DNA from: Pyronema omphalodes
Taxonomy: Eukaryota > Ascomycota > Pezizomycetes > Pezizales > Pyronemataceae
DNA length: 64,000 bases
Direction of reading: 5' to 3'
Assembly (NCBI GenBank): GCA_024516155.1
Contig: JAJJXM010000113.1
Location: 1-64,000, forward strand
A program made the translations under genes and the position numbers. The notes beneath the pieces are model-generated. The model was given only the letters and a program-made list of their open reading frames with translations. It had not been told where the DNA came from and searched no databases. Positions 19,603-29,500 of the stretch are shown here, one piece after another (positions within the stretch are counted from its first letter, which is position 1; every line of letters begins with the position of its first letter).

Positions 19603-22600
19603 GTGTTGTAGCAGGGCTTCGGCCGTCTCATGTATAGTGTGGGCTATTTCCTGGCCGGGGCCGCGTCGGAGGTGTGAGGCACGTTGGAGCGCAGCTTTGT
19701 TGGCGCTAAAGATGTGCAGTCGACGGTTGTGGAGGTTGAGGCGATCGATGTATTTCAAGCACGTTAAGAGGCATTCTTGAATTGCGCGCACCTCTGCATC
19801 GAACACTTCAGCTGTGTCTCCCATAGGTACGATGGCGTTAATGGTGGTGGGTAGTCCAGTGGTGATGGTGTATCCGGCGCCAGTGCCAGACGCGGTCTAC
19901 GACCCGTCCGTGTAGGCGATCATGACATTGCGGCGTCGTCTGAGGTTGTCGAGGAGTAGGAGGTGGGTGTGCGCTGTCTCGGGTTTCTGGGCTGTGGGGA
20001 TGTCGACGGTTAAGAGGTTTTCGTCGGCGTCCAGCGGAACGGGGAGGGAGGTGTCTTCGACCGGTGCGTTGAGAGGGAGCCAAGGCGAGAGAGAGTTTAG
20101 AGCGCTGAGGAGGCGCGTGGGCTGTCGCGTGGTGTTGTGCCACGGGTGGTCGTACTCGTTTGCGATCTCAATAGCGGCGGATTGTAAGCTCGGTATGGGG
20201 AAGGATGTGGGACACCGGCGTGCGATCGGGTGTGTCGGAGGGAGAGTGAGGACGCGAAGTGCGTATTGGCGTTGCTTGTGGTCCAGGCGTATCGATACCG
20301 GAGTTAGCGCGGTCTCGTTATGGAGCGCCAGTGTGGGAGTCGAGTTAAAGGCGTTGAGTATGCGGCGTAGGGCTGAATTTTGCTGGGTTTGTAGTTTCGA
20401 GGCAAGGTCTCTCTGTCGCGTCCACCATATCTCCGCGCCAAAGTCCGCACGGGTTTGGACGCATGCCTGGAAAATTAGTCGGGTCGCGAGGGGAGACAGA
20501 CCTGTTTCATATCTTGCTAATCGGCATAGCGCGTTGAGCGTTCTTTGTGCGGCGGCTGTTTTTCTACGTACATGTGCTTTAAAGTTAAGGCGTCTGTCTA
20601 GGTACATACCAATCCATCATACAACATCTTTTTCTCCTCCCTGCGTCCCAGGGCTCACTATCGTACCGTTTGGTAGTTTTACTTTTTCATTGTCTGTGAT
20701 TGTCGCTGACCTCGCCCAGTGGAAATGGAGGAGTTCCGTTTTTGAGTCGTCAAAGGCCACGGCGTTGGAAGCTGCCCAAGTCAATGCTGTTTTGGTGACT
20801 TTTTCCAGGAGGCGTGCGTTTTCTTTCCGGGTTCGACTCTGTACGACGATTGCGACGTCATCCATGTAACTGGGGGTCCACGTGAACGGGTGTTCCTGCA
20901 TTAGTGCGTCGAAGAGCGGTCTTAAGTACAGGAGGAACAGGATCGGTGATGCTGGGGAACCCTGGGGGATTCCCGTTTTAATTGGGCGTTGGCGATCTGT
21001 TTGTCCGTCGAAGGATAGAGCGGTCGTCCTTTCGGCGAGGAAGGTTTCGCACCATGTTCGGATTTGTCGGGGGCAGCCTAGCTGGTGTAGTGTCTGCTGA
21101 AGGCGGTCGGCGGAGACATTATCGAAAGCTCCACGTACGTCTAGGAAAAGTGCTGTGGTGATAAGTTTCTGGTGCTTACCCATTTCGATGTCGTGGACGA
21201 GTGCCATTGCGGCGTCGATGGCGGATCGCTGCGGGCGGCCTCCTATTTGGTCTGGGTGTAACAGTTCCCGGGTCTCCGCGAGTTGTCCGAGCCGAGTCGC
21301 CATCAATTTCTCTAACGTTTTTCCAAGGCAGTTCAGCAGGGCGATTGGGCGGTACGCCTTTGGATTTGCGTAGTCGGGTTTGTTAGGTTTTGGTATAATT
21401 ACCGTCGTGGCCTGTCTCCACCCGCGGGGATGGTACCCTACAGTGCCCAGCGTCGAGTATAGATTGGTCAGGTATGTGGGGACGGCGAGATATACTTGGC
21501 GGAGACAGCCAAAGGTTATCCCGTCGGGTCCTGGGGCTTTCGTGGGGGACGAGGTAAAGATGGCTTGTTTGACCTCCAACGGCGAGAAGGTCGTCCACGC
21601 TATCTCTCTGCGACAGGGGAGGGTGGATGGGGGGGGGTGGGGGAGGTGTTGGGGGGAATAACATCTGAAATGCCTCTACTATCCCGTCGAACGAACTGCA
21701 GAGTTCCTCCCTACCGTTGATTGTGGCGCGGATATTCGGAGTGAGTTGGGCACGGCGCGGGTTTGTGTATTTGAAGGCCGTCCAGACGTCTGGTCCTTCT
21801 GCCTGAGCCAGATACTCTTTCCACATCGCATCCTTGGCATGTCTTATCTGACGGTGATACATGTTTCGTAGGCGGCGGTAAATGGTGTGGTTAGTGTCTG
21901 AGCCTGTTGATTTCCACCTTCTTTTTGCGCGGGTCATATCCTTTCTGGCGGTGGTGACTTCCACTGTCCACCAACGTTTCGATCGGGGGGTGACTTGTAG
22001 TACGGGGGTGGAGGTGCGGGCTGCATCGAGGATATGTTCTCTCGCGTGGCGTGCCCAGGCGTCGAGGTTTTCGGGTGTGGGGTTGGAGGCGTACTGACTC
22101 CACTGTGTTGTCGATGCGGAGATGGATGCTTGGAGGGTCGTGGAGAACAAGGCCCAGTCTGTTTTCCGCCAGTTGAGACGTTCCGGTGGGGGGGTAGGTT
22201 CTATGTCTGGGTGCACAGTTTGGATGTCGAAGCGAATTACTTCGTGGTCCGACCCGGTGGCTAGTTCATCGTCTATGGCCCAGGTCCCTACCTCTTCCAT
22301 CATGGCTGGCGAGGCCAGGGTCAAGTCTATAACGGAGGATCTAGTCCCCCGTTGGTAGTAGTGTGTCGGGGTGTCTGGGACGGAAACCAATCTCCAGTTT
22401 TCCTGTTCTATTAGGTGTACCAGTTCACTGGCACGTTTAGGTGTGCGTGTTGCGGAGTGCCATAGAGCGTGGTGAGCGTTGAGGTCACCTGTTATAACGC
22501 ATCTGCGGGGGAGGGAGAGGGGTGATAGGGAGCGGGGAATTGTGTAGGTTTGGGTTTCGGGGTCACGTTCATTATAAATATTCAAAAGGAAAAACGCGGG

Positions 22601-22924
22601 GATGAGATCTGTACCTACCTCGCGGACCTGGAGGTCCGGGTCTGTACATATGTCTGTGCGTTGTGATACTTTCAGGTAAGGGTTTGTGCGGTTGATATAC
22701 GCCGCCGTCCTGTTGGAGGCTCTGTCGCCGCGGGGGGGCAGGACCAACGTGAAGGCGGGGTGGGTGGTGGCGAAGGCGGGGTCAGTGATGTTGATTTCCT
22801 GTAGTAGGATGATGTCTGCTGTTGTGCAGGCGCTGTTTAGGAGGGAGTCGAGGGCTGGGCGTTGGCGGTTCATGTTATGGGAAATTATTCGGATTGTCGT
22901 TGCCAATGGGTTGTAATTAGACAT
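19603..22924 (-). pseudogene. LINE-A#1 ORF2, N-terminal part: endonuclease, RT, start of RNase H
   Basis: Begins at an ATG overlapping the ORF1 stop by 8 nt (ATGTCTAA, 22917-22924). Endonuclease about 1-230 (IISHNMNRQRPALDSLL, LLQEINITDP, GDLNAHHALW, SDHEVIRF); RT (APGPDGITFGCLR, IALLNCLGKTLEKLM, FLDVRGAFDNVS, GIPQGSPASPILFLLYL, YMDD). It is broken by a frameshift in a G/C run near 21620, a stop at 20617 (VV*WIGMYLD) and a TAG at 19897 in the RNase H (YTDGS*). The rest is at 9578-10211 beyond B2. Confidence 0.88.
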
Positions 22925-24608
22925 GTTGGATCATGTCGGTGTCTTTGTCTGTAGGGTTGGGTGAGCTAGAGGCGGCGGGTTGGGTTGCCTCTCTGGCTTC
23001 CTTGTGGATGCGGAGGCGAGTCGGGCATTGTTTGTGAAAGGCGGGATGGTCATGTTCGGGGATGCCAGCCTCGACGCAGTTTCTGCATTCGTACTTAGTG
23101 TGTGAGCACGACTTACCGTTTCTCGTCGGGCATTCGGTGCAGTTGTGGTTCTCCGTGGGGTGGTCTTTTCCACAGAGGGCGCAGATCGGTCCGGGGGGTC
23201 CAGTGCAGGTTGCGTGGTGGTGGCCGTAGAGTTGGCACCGTCGACATTGATCGGTTTTCCTCGCGGTGAAGTATTCGGTGACCCTTCGTGCTTCGAAGAG
23301 GACCAGCACCTTACGACGTTTGAGGAGGGCCAACTCGTCGGGCGTGCGCACCGCAATTACTACACTGGAGGCCGTCTTGCCAGCACGTTTTTCTGCCGTG
23401 GTCATGTACCGCGGGTTCTGGGCCAGGGTGACCGGGTTGTTGCTCCGTTCGATTTCTTCCCGGAGGAGGCGCATTCCTTCCTCAGTGTCGGGGTAGATGT
23501 CCGTGGGGATGCCGTGGACGGCGAGTTTATACCATCTTTCGTTGATGCGAGGGTTGTCGAGAGAGGGGTGTACCGTTTGGGCAGCGCGTTGAATTGTTTC
23601 TAAGTGTGCGGTTAGCTCTTCGGTGGTGGTAGCAGGGTCCAGTGTCAAGATGATATTTCCCGCTTGGTTTTTGCGGACCGGAGTCACTCCCATGTGAGAG
23701 GGGGCTTTGGCCTCCAGCAGTGCTTTGTTCACTGCGAAGCCCACTTCTACTCTCGTGTGGACCAAGAGGACACTGGGGTTGGGGCAGGGCAGGATGATTT
23801 CCTGGGGGCGGGTTCGGGGCTGTCGTTTGACGACGGGGCGAGTAGTGGCGGGTGTGGGTTTGGTGGGGGGGTTGGCTTTGAGGAGAGTTTTGGTCTTGGA
23901 GGGGTCCGCCCACGGCGTCGAGGGTGCGTTGGAGGGGCGGGTTGCAGTCCGGGGTGCGTCGAGGGGGATGGCGATGTTGTTGCTGCGCAAGATTTCTTCG
24001 AGTATGTGGCATCTCGCCATCCAATGGTGTACGTCGTTGGCGATGGGCTTGGTGGCGGGTGCGGTGTCGGGAGCGGTCGGGGGGTTGTCGGCGAGGTGGT
24101 TGGTTCGGGGCTGGGTGTTGGTTCGGTGTAGTTTGTCGATGCGTTTGGTCACAGTTCCGAGGCGTTGATTCATTGGGCGGAGGAGATCCGTGATGTTCGT
24201 CTTGATCAATTCGGATAAGGTCGCGAGGGTGACGTCGGATGTAGTTATTGCGTGCTGGCTGTCGTTGAGGTCCAGGTCAGAGTCGGAGTCGGAGTCGGTG
24301 TCGGGGTAGTTGTCGGTGTCCATAGCGGTCGGCATTGTTTCGACGGGGGTCCCATCAAGGTTCACGGGGGTGTTTGTTTTCGGTCGGGTGGCATTTTTTC
24401 GGAGGAGGTCGAGGTCAATTCTAGAGTCGGATTTTTTGGTGGAGCGTTTGGTGACTTTTCCGGTGACGGTCGTTGATTTCTTAGAGGTCGCGATGGCGGA
24501 GGAGCCAGCGTGCGGGGCGTTGATTCGGGAAAGCTCGTCGGGGCTAAAAATACTCTCGGGTACCTGCATACGCGAGGGCGTGGCAGGGATGGGTGCGTTA
24601 GCGTCCAT
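22917..24608 (-). CDS. LINE-A#1 ORF1 (Tad-type gag with zinc knuckles)
   Basis: 563 codons, intact. The N-terminus is Ser/Thr/Asp-rich with an acidic run (DTDSDSDSDLDLND, about 97-112). The middle (TRPQEIILPCPNPSVLLVHTRVEVGFAVNKALLEAKAP...) resembles the RRM-like part of Tad gag. CCHC knuckles start at 455: CRRCQLYGHHHATC, then CALCGKDHPTENHNC and CSHTKYECRNC. Such proteins bind the element RNA to form the ribonucleoprotein used for target-primed reverse transcription. The second copy (48943-50635) has a frameshift, so this one is the better reference. Confidence 0.9.
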   Translation of the reverse strand: MDANAPIPATPSRMQVPESIFSPDELSRINAPHAGSSAIATSKKSTTVTGKVTKRSTKKSDSRIDLDLLRKNATRPKTNTPVNLDGTPVETMPTAMDTDNYPDTDSDSDSDLDLNDSQHAITTSDVTLATLSELIKTNITDLLRPMNQRLGTVTKRIDKLHRTNTQPRTNHLADNPPTAPDTAPATKPIANDVHHWMARCHILEEILRSNNIAIPLDAPRTATRPSNAPSTPWADPSKTKTLLKANPPTKPTPATTRPVVKRQPRTRPQEIILPCPNPSVLLVHTRVEVGFAVNKALLEAKAPSHMGVTPVRKNQAGNIILTLDPATTTEELTAHLETIQRAAQTVHPSLDNPRINERWYKLAVHGIPTDIYPDTEEGMRLLREEIERSNNPVTLAQNPRYMTTAEKRAGKTASSVVIAVRTPDELALLKRRKVLVLFEARRVTEYFTARKTDQCRRCQLYGHHHATCTGPPGPICALCGKDHPTENHNCTECPTRNGKSCSHTKYECRNCVEAGIPEHDHPAFHKQCPTRLRIHKEAREATQPAASSSPNPTDKDTDMIQHV

Positions 24609-25048
24609 CGCTTAACCGGTGGTACGGTAAGCGATGGCGAAGAGTCACGTGAGGAGGCTCTTGCTAAGCGAGCACGAAAATTTCTCGCGAGGAAAGGGGT
24701 CCGGAGGGGGGGAAATCTTCGGGTATCACCACAACCAGTGCTGCTGGTGGGGGGGGGATTTGGGGGGGGGGGGGGGGATTTCGGTATGCCGAAACCGAGA
24801 ATAAGGTCGGTTTGATGATTGGAGGGCGGGTGGTGGAGCGGCGTTGATGAAAGTGCCCGGAATCCGGCCCGGAGGTCCCAGAATCACGTCTTTCCGCTGA
24901 ATCTCAACGGTAAACGGTAGCTGGGTTCCGAAAATCGAGATTCGGGGTAATTCCGAGGTAAGAAATCGATTGCCGATTCGAAAATCGGGGAAATTGTTGT
25001 TGTTGTCGCAAATGCAGGGGGGGGTCACCGGTTGCTATGTGGTGCTTT
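24609..25048 (-). promoter_or_regulatory. LINE-A#1 5' leader with long poly-C runs
   Basis: About 440 nt before the ORF1 ATG with no gene. On the element strand it starts CACCACATAGCAACC, has a poly-C run within the first 30 nt and longer C runs (up to about 16) at 24750-24777. LINE-A#2 has the same leader at 50636-51092. Tad-type LINEs carry an internal promoter in this region; the precise site cannot be read. Confidence 0.6.
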
Positions 25049-25061
25049 TAGTTTGTCGGCT

Positions 25062-25159
25062 AGTTCCTTCCGCAAGACTTCGCATGAGGGTCGGAACTGA
25101 TCGGGTATGATGCAGGCTGGGTTGATGTCGGTTTTGTCTGAAGTAACAGCGGCAACATA
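25062..25159 (-). pseudogene. Gypsy-A protease-RT linker stranded between two insertions
   Basis: The minus strand reads GYVAAVTSDKTDINPACIIPDQFRPSCEVLRKELADKL in segments that fit the Gypsy-C stretch between ...ALVLGHISSV and [13 protein letters not shown]. TSDs on both sides join it to 27164 (...DATVIG) and 7524 (LPDHKPYD). It is the proof that Gypsy-A is a single element. Confidence 0.85.
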
Positions 25160-25317
25160 CCCAATTACTGTTCAGCACACGGCAACGGCGACCCCCCCCC
25201 TGCATTCTCAACAACGAGCACCGAAACCCCCGGTTTTCTCATCGGATTCGGATTCGCAGCACTCTGTTACGTTATTCTCTGAATTTTCAGGGAATTTTAC
25301 GTTGTTTTTGTTGACTT

Positions 25318-26823
25318 TTGTCGCAAAATCAGAGTTTTCACGAGTTTTGGCTTACCCCACCTCACGAAAAGTCGCCAAAACAACGACAGAACAAGGCCCA
25401 ACGATCGAAACGGTCCGAAAACGCGTACAATGTTCTAGCCGACCTTCCTCATGATGGATCTACTCCTACTTTTGACGGAAGAGATGGAAAAGTTGATGAA
25501 GTTGATGGAAACCTCACTGCAAAACCCTTCCAGAGCGTGGTCTTGGCAGGATCACCAGTTCCTTCGGCTTCAACAAAGCAGCAACAGGCGACAACTGAGC
25601 ACAGCCGGTTTAGTAACTACCGTCGCATAATGGTATCTGCAATTAAGGAGGCAGCCGTAGTTGACGACAACTATGCCACCCTAGATCAACTGTTTATAGA
25701 CAACTACGCCGAATTCACCGGAGCCAGCTTCCTGGGGATACAACAGATCCACCAGGACACACAGCGACGCTTCAATACCCTCGATGACACCATACGCAAC
25801 AACAGCGATGAGATGCGCCACAGATTCGACGTCATGATGACGAAATTCACCATTCTGACCGGCGAAAACACGAAGCTGGGCGCAGCATACGACTCTACAC
25901 AGGCAGAAACAGCAGCTCTCAAGGCTGCTGTGGACGCCCTGACGAAGAAAATCGACGAACAGCAACAAGTCATTTCGGCGCCCCCCTCACCGAACCTCAT
26001 GGCCTCTTCCTCAGCGATGGAAGAGATGACTATGCAACTGTCCGTCGTCCAACATGACATTCAGGATGTCCTGGACGCTGTTCGCAACCCTCCTGGCAAG
26101 AGAAAGCGAAGGGGAAGCGACCAGAACACCGAACCCACCTCACCGACAAACAGAAGACCGGTGAACCACAAACCGAGAGCGGCATCACCGGTGCGAAGCC
26201 TGATGCACTCGAAACATGCGACTACCGCCGCCCAGGACAAGCTTGATGCCCTCAAGCCTATGCCCCCCCTACCTCTCCTTGTGATCACGTCAACCGATGC
26301 GACACCGGAACCTCACCCTGACAGTTCATCTGCTCAGGACACACCTCTACCCGACGCCCCAAGCACTGCCCCTGCTGAGACGAACGGATGGAAGACTGTG
26401 GAGGCGAAGGCTACACAGAGGAAGAAGCAGAAAGCGAAGGAGACGACACCTACGGCCGCGCCACCCAGCAAGACCCCTACAACAAAGAATGGTGGCCGGG
26501 GAAAGAATACCCAGCAACCCAGAACGACAACCTCCTCTGCAAAGAAGACTTGGGCAGAAGTCGTCAAGAGCGGAGGCATCAACGTCCAGATTGTGCTTGG
26601 GAATGGCAATCTTGGACTAACAACACCACCGACAAGAAGGGGAGAGAGGCGAGGGGGAGAAGCAAGAAGGCTGAGGAAGAAGGAAGGAGAAGGGGAGAGA
26701 GGGGAGGAGAAGAGGGGCAGGGCGGGCCCGGGTGTCTCGAAGGGCAAAGAGTCAGGAGACACCGGCGGAGGAGGGGAGAGAGGAGAGGAGAGTGGGGGCA
26801 CGGGTGGCCCGGCGGCTGTTTAA
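25318..26823 (+). CDS. LINE-B ORF, longest open copy (B3)
   Basis: 501-codon open frame, the most complete LINE-B product in the window. It begins just after an in-frame TGA and its first codon is TTG. The ATG used in other copies is AAG here (25369-25371), so translation may need a non-AUG start or a later ATG. Order: FxGxPFQS...GSPVPSAST region, FTGASFLGIQQIHQDTQRRFNTLDD block, coiled coil up to IDEQQQ, KRKRRGSDQ basic patch, Pro/Ser/Ala-rich part, TWAEVVKSGGINVQIVLGNG, and an Arg/Glu/Gly-rich tail of about 80 residues ending GGPAAV. That tail is encoded by GA-rich repeats continuous with the 3' UTR, suggesting read-in to former UTR. No RT, nuclease or CCHC. Confidence 0.72.
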   Translation: MSQNQSFHEFWLTPPHEKSPKQRQNKAQRSKRSENAYNVLADLPHDGSTPTFDGRDGKVDEVDGNLTAKPFQSVVLAGSPVPSASTKQQQATTEHSRFSNYRRIMVSAIKEAAVVDDNYATLDQLFIDNYAEFTGASFLGIQQIHQDTQRRFNTLDDTIRNNSDEMRHRFDVMMTKFTILTGENTKLGAAYDSTQAETAALKAAVDALTKKIDEQQQVISAPPSPNLMASSSAMEEMTMQLSVVQHDIQDVLDAVRNPPGKRKRRGSDQNTEPTSPTNRRPVNHKPRAASPVRSLMHSKHATTAAQDKLDALKPMPPLPLLVITSTDATPEPHPDSSSAQDTPLPDAPSTAPAETNGWKTVEAKATQRKKQKAKETTPTAAPPSKTPTTKNGGRGKNTQQPRTTTSSAKKTWAEVVKSGGINVQIVLGNGNLGLTTPPTRRGERRGGEARRLRKKEGEGERGEEKRGRAGPGVSKGKESGDTGGGGERGEESGGTGGPAAV

Positions 26824-27111
26824 CTTTGCTTTGGTTTTGGTTTTGCTTTGTGGAGGAAATAGAGGCGGAAAAATGGCTAAACATGGGAAGGGGAAGGGAG
26901 GAGGAAAGGGAGGAGCCCGGCGAGGCGGCCTCTGTGCAAGCAGGGCACTTGGAACATCAGACGCGCTTGGACAAGAAACCCCCGTAGTAACAGTGGGGAC
27001 AGACCCCACAACCACAACGATCAAGAGGAGGAGACTGGTAGAGGTGGAGACTGGGTTTTTGCTTTTACATTTCTTTCTTCTTCTCTTTTGTATTTTTCTG
27101 TCCCTTGTCAT

Positions 27112-27123
27112 AACCTTCGGGTT
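27112..27123 (+). promoter_or_regulatory. T2 3'-terminal stem-loop
   Basis: AACC-TTCG-GGTT: a four-pair stem closed by C(UUCG)G, an exceptionally stable RNA tetraloop. Identical at 61052-61063 (B7). In B5 (51887-51898) the loop is TTAA with the same stem. Followed by GCAAACAAGTAATGA and the (AAAC)n tail. Confidence 0.55.
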
Positions 27124-27163
27124 GCAAACAAGTAATGAGAGAACAAACAAACAAACAAACAAA

Positions 27164-28954
27164 CCCAATTACTGTGGCATCTTCATTGAATAGGACATCT
27201 GGATCTAGCGAGAGTGAGAACTCCTGTGCCGCAGCTAGCGTACAGCGTTGCTTGCAGAAGTTGGTATTCAAGGTAATGTCGTTGGGATTTCCCCAAAAGT
27301 TGTTCGGTTGGTGTTTTGCCATCCACCAACAGGGCAGGATGATGTCCGTTCCTGATTCCAATGGCATAATTTCGAAAGTTTCTCTTGTATAGTGCTGTCG
27401 GTATTGTAAGAGGAGAGAATGGGTAAAGGCCTGTCCAGCCTCACGTAGTGCAGATCCATCTGCTCCATTAATGCGCAAAGGCTGATTTCGATTGATGTGG
27501 GGAAGATTATGTCTCGCTACACATGTCGAACTGATAATAGGGATTGCTGCCCCAGTGTCGAACATTGTCCGAACGCAGAATACCCGTTCCCCTGGTACTG
27601 ATATGTTCATTTTGACTATGGAAAAGGATTCTGGCTCCTTCATTTTAGGAGCTTTACCAACGACTACGGGCGCCCCGTTTTTTGACACCCTATTCTTCTT
27701 ATCCCGTTTGCGGAGCTCCCGAATGTATCGCCGAATTTCTTTTGGGATCTGTTCGGCATACCTGGGCGCAGAGTCTGAATCAGAATCAGAGGACTCAGAG
27801 CTACTGCTGTCAGGTGGAGGAGGAGGAGGGGTTACACGTCCGTTTGGTGGACTACTTCCTCGTCTGGAACCCTTTCGGGAGGCCTGACTGGATCCTCGTC
27901 CGTTCCGTTCATTTGGTCTGGGAGGAAGTGGCGGTGGCAGGTTATAAAGGGAGTCATCATCTCCCTGGTCGTTGGGTTCGGAATTGGTCATGTCGTGGTC
28001 GCTCTCCGGTGATGGGGGCCGACCATCTCTACAACGACCTTGGATGACTTCACTGAATAGTGATGCTACATCTGCTTGCCTACCCGGGCCCGCAACCCTC
28101 TTGACCTGCTCCTGTAATTCCAGCTCAATCGCCTTCCACTTGTTGTCGAAGGCAGCGTGTAACTCTTCTCTTTCACGTTGACTTGCCACGGCGGCCTCGT
28201 CTTGTTGCTTCTTCAGGCGATCATGATCAGCCTGTTGTCGTTTCTGGAGTTGTGAAAGGCGGTCCATTTCCTCTCGGACTCTCTTTTTCTCTTCCGCCAA
28301 GTCCGCCTTCAATGCAGCTTGCTTATCCTTCAACTCCTGCTTGTCTTTGGCCATCCGGGCCTCCAGGTCCTTTTCTTTTTGTCGTAATTCTGCTGCCCAT
28401 CGTTCGCAGCTGGCGATCCATTCCTCCTGTTTTGTGGCTTCCGCTTTATAGTAAGCCATGATGATTTGTTGGTTATTTTCTAACTTCTCGGTATAGGCCT
28501 GTAGGGTCACCTGTCGATGGACCTCGTCATTGGCCCGAGTGATCTGGAGGTCCTCCATTTGTCGTTGAAGCTGAGTATACGCTTCGGCGACCTCCATGAA
28601 TTGGCGGTTGGTGAGGTTGAATTGGGCATTCACCGCGTTACCCATCTGTTGTTGTGTTTGTTGGAGGGCTTGCTCCAAGTTGACTTGGATGTTTTTGTAT
28701 GCTGTTTGCATATTCATGAACATCCGGATTGCATCGCCCTCGTCGCTCTGTTTCTGGCTGCGTAGGTTGCTGATGTCTACAGCAGTACGGGCCAGTTGTC
28801 TCATCAGGTTCTCAGCCCATGGTGGGATGCTTGGAATGCTGATGGAATCTGGTAATCCACTGATTTCTACCTCATTACTGACGTGGTCGGGGTCAGCACT
28901 GAGGAGAGCCCACAAGGGGAGGGGCTGAAATTTGTATTCCACAAGTTCAGCCAT
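27164..28954 (-). pseudogene. Gypsy-A gag N-terminus fused in frame to protease (capsid missing)
   Basis: An open frame from the ATG at 28954 (MAELVEYKFQPLPLWALL) to the B3 insertion. About residues 70-290 form a long coiled coil rich in Gln/Lys/Glu, followed by a Pro/Ser-rich linker and RYAEQIPKEIRRYIRELRKRDKKNR. After KAPKMKEPESF, where the capsid core should begin, the sequence jumps to the protease (RTMFDTGAAIPIISS, then CWWMAKHQPNNFWGNP). Gypsy-C has about 300 residues of capsid and CCHC knuckle in between. The fusion is in frame, so it is an internal deletion rather than a frameshift decay. Confidence 0.75.
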
Positions 28955-29018
28955 GTGGTATTGTAGTGGCTGATGAGTACTTCTCGATTCACTCGGTGAG
29001 GTGTATGAGTAAACTTAT

Positions 29019-29500
29019 AGTGTAAACCGGGGGTCCTAGGGTAATGGACGGCCGGGTAACTCTGAAATTCCCGAAAGAAAAGAGAGAAGCAATAATCCAA
29101 GAAGGGGAATTATTACTTCTCAAGGGGATTCCCTAACGGAAAGTAGAGGTGATAACAGTTATAAGTTTAAACTCTCCTGCGTATCTCAGGTAGCGTTTCG
29201 AGGGTAGTGGTTCATCTGGTGGTCGTTTCTTGAAGACGGACGACCGGATTTGAGGTAAAGTATGAATTTGGGGCCGTCGGGTATTGACTCAAGAGAGGAC
29301 AATAACCCTTCGTGGGATGTGTTGTTGTATTCGGGACAGTATTGATTGTGTTGCTGCATGATGGCTTCCTCAAGTGGGGGCTTTTGGCACTTGTATATTT
29401 GTCTTATCTTGAGCTCCTCACGCTTATACCCTGCAAGCACTATGCGGTAGGCGGAAGTGGAAGTACCCTAAGACGTTGCTTGGCTGCACCGAAACATGAC
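29019..29500 (-). repeat. Gypsy-A 5' LTR, U5-side part
   Basis: On the + strand TGTAAACCGGGGGTCC starts right after CTTATAG, the same layout as Gypsy-C, where TTTATAG precedes TGTGAACCTGGG at 39772. It is cut at 29500 by the (TTTG)n tail of B4. The rest of the LTR is not identified. No gene is seen. Confidence 0.6.

Larger units (their letters stand above)
7525..25048 (-). mobile_element. LINE-A#1 with a 3'-transduced second 3' end
   Basis: One retrotransposed unit bounded by TAGTTTGTCGGCT (7512-7524 and 25049-25061). From its 5' end (25048, CACCACATAGCAACC) it holds a C-rich leader, ORF1, ORF2 (interrupted by B2), a 3' UTR and an (AAAC)n tail at about 8945-8975. It then continues into a second, internally deleted ORF2 3' fragment with its own 3' UTR and tail (7525-8944). 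The TSD encloses both, so the two parts moved together. The parent arrangement is at 30669-51303. Confidence 0.82.
25172..27163 (+). mobile_element. LINE-B copy B3, full-length, T2 tail
   Basis: TSD CCCAATTACTGT at 25160-25171 and 27164-27175. It starts TCAGCACACGGCAACGG with a 9-10 nt poly-C run, then leader, ORF, the motif GTGGAGGAAATAGAGGCGG (26850-26868), a 3' UTR different from that of B1, the stem-loop AACC-TTCG-GGTT (27112-27123) and an (AAAC)n tail. It lies in Gypsy-A in the opposite orientation. Confidence 0.9.
2176..29018 (-). mobile_element. Gypsy-A internal region: old chromovirus split by nested insertions
   Basis: Minus-strand Ty3/gypsy element whose pieces lie in order: integrase-chromodomain (2344-3577), RNase H (3578-4259), RT (6477-7524), a short protease-RT linker (25049-25171) and gag-protease (27164-28954). 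Three insertions separate them, each flanked by a TSD: TTTCTGCTGGGGAGA (4260-4274 and 6462-6476), TAGTTTGTCGGCT (7512-7524 and 25049-25061), CCCAATTACTGT (25160-25171 and 27164-27175). With the insertions removed, the reading passes from ...DATVIGYVAAV through ...[18 protein letters not shown] without a gap, so this is one element and not several scraps. The coding parts carry frameshifts and stops. Confidence 0.88.

Noticed and set aside
19922..20869. Long plus-strand ORFs (also 45945-46895, 40530-41663) opposite LINE genes
   Set aside because: Antisense shadows of GC-rich ORF2 or gag. They repeat wherever the LINE sequence repeats and have no domain.
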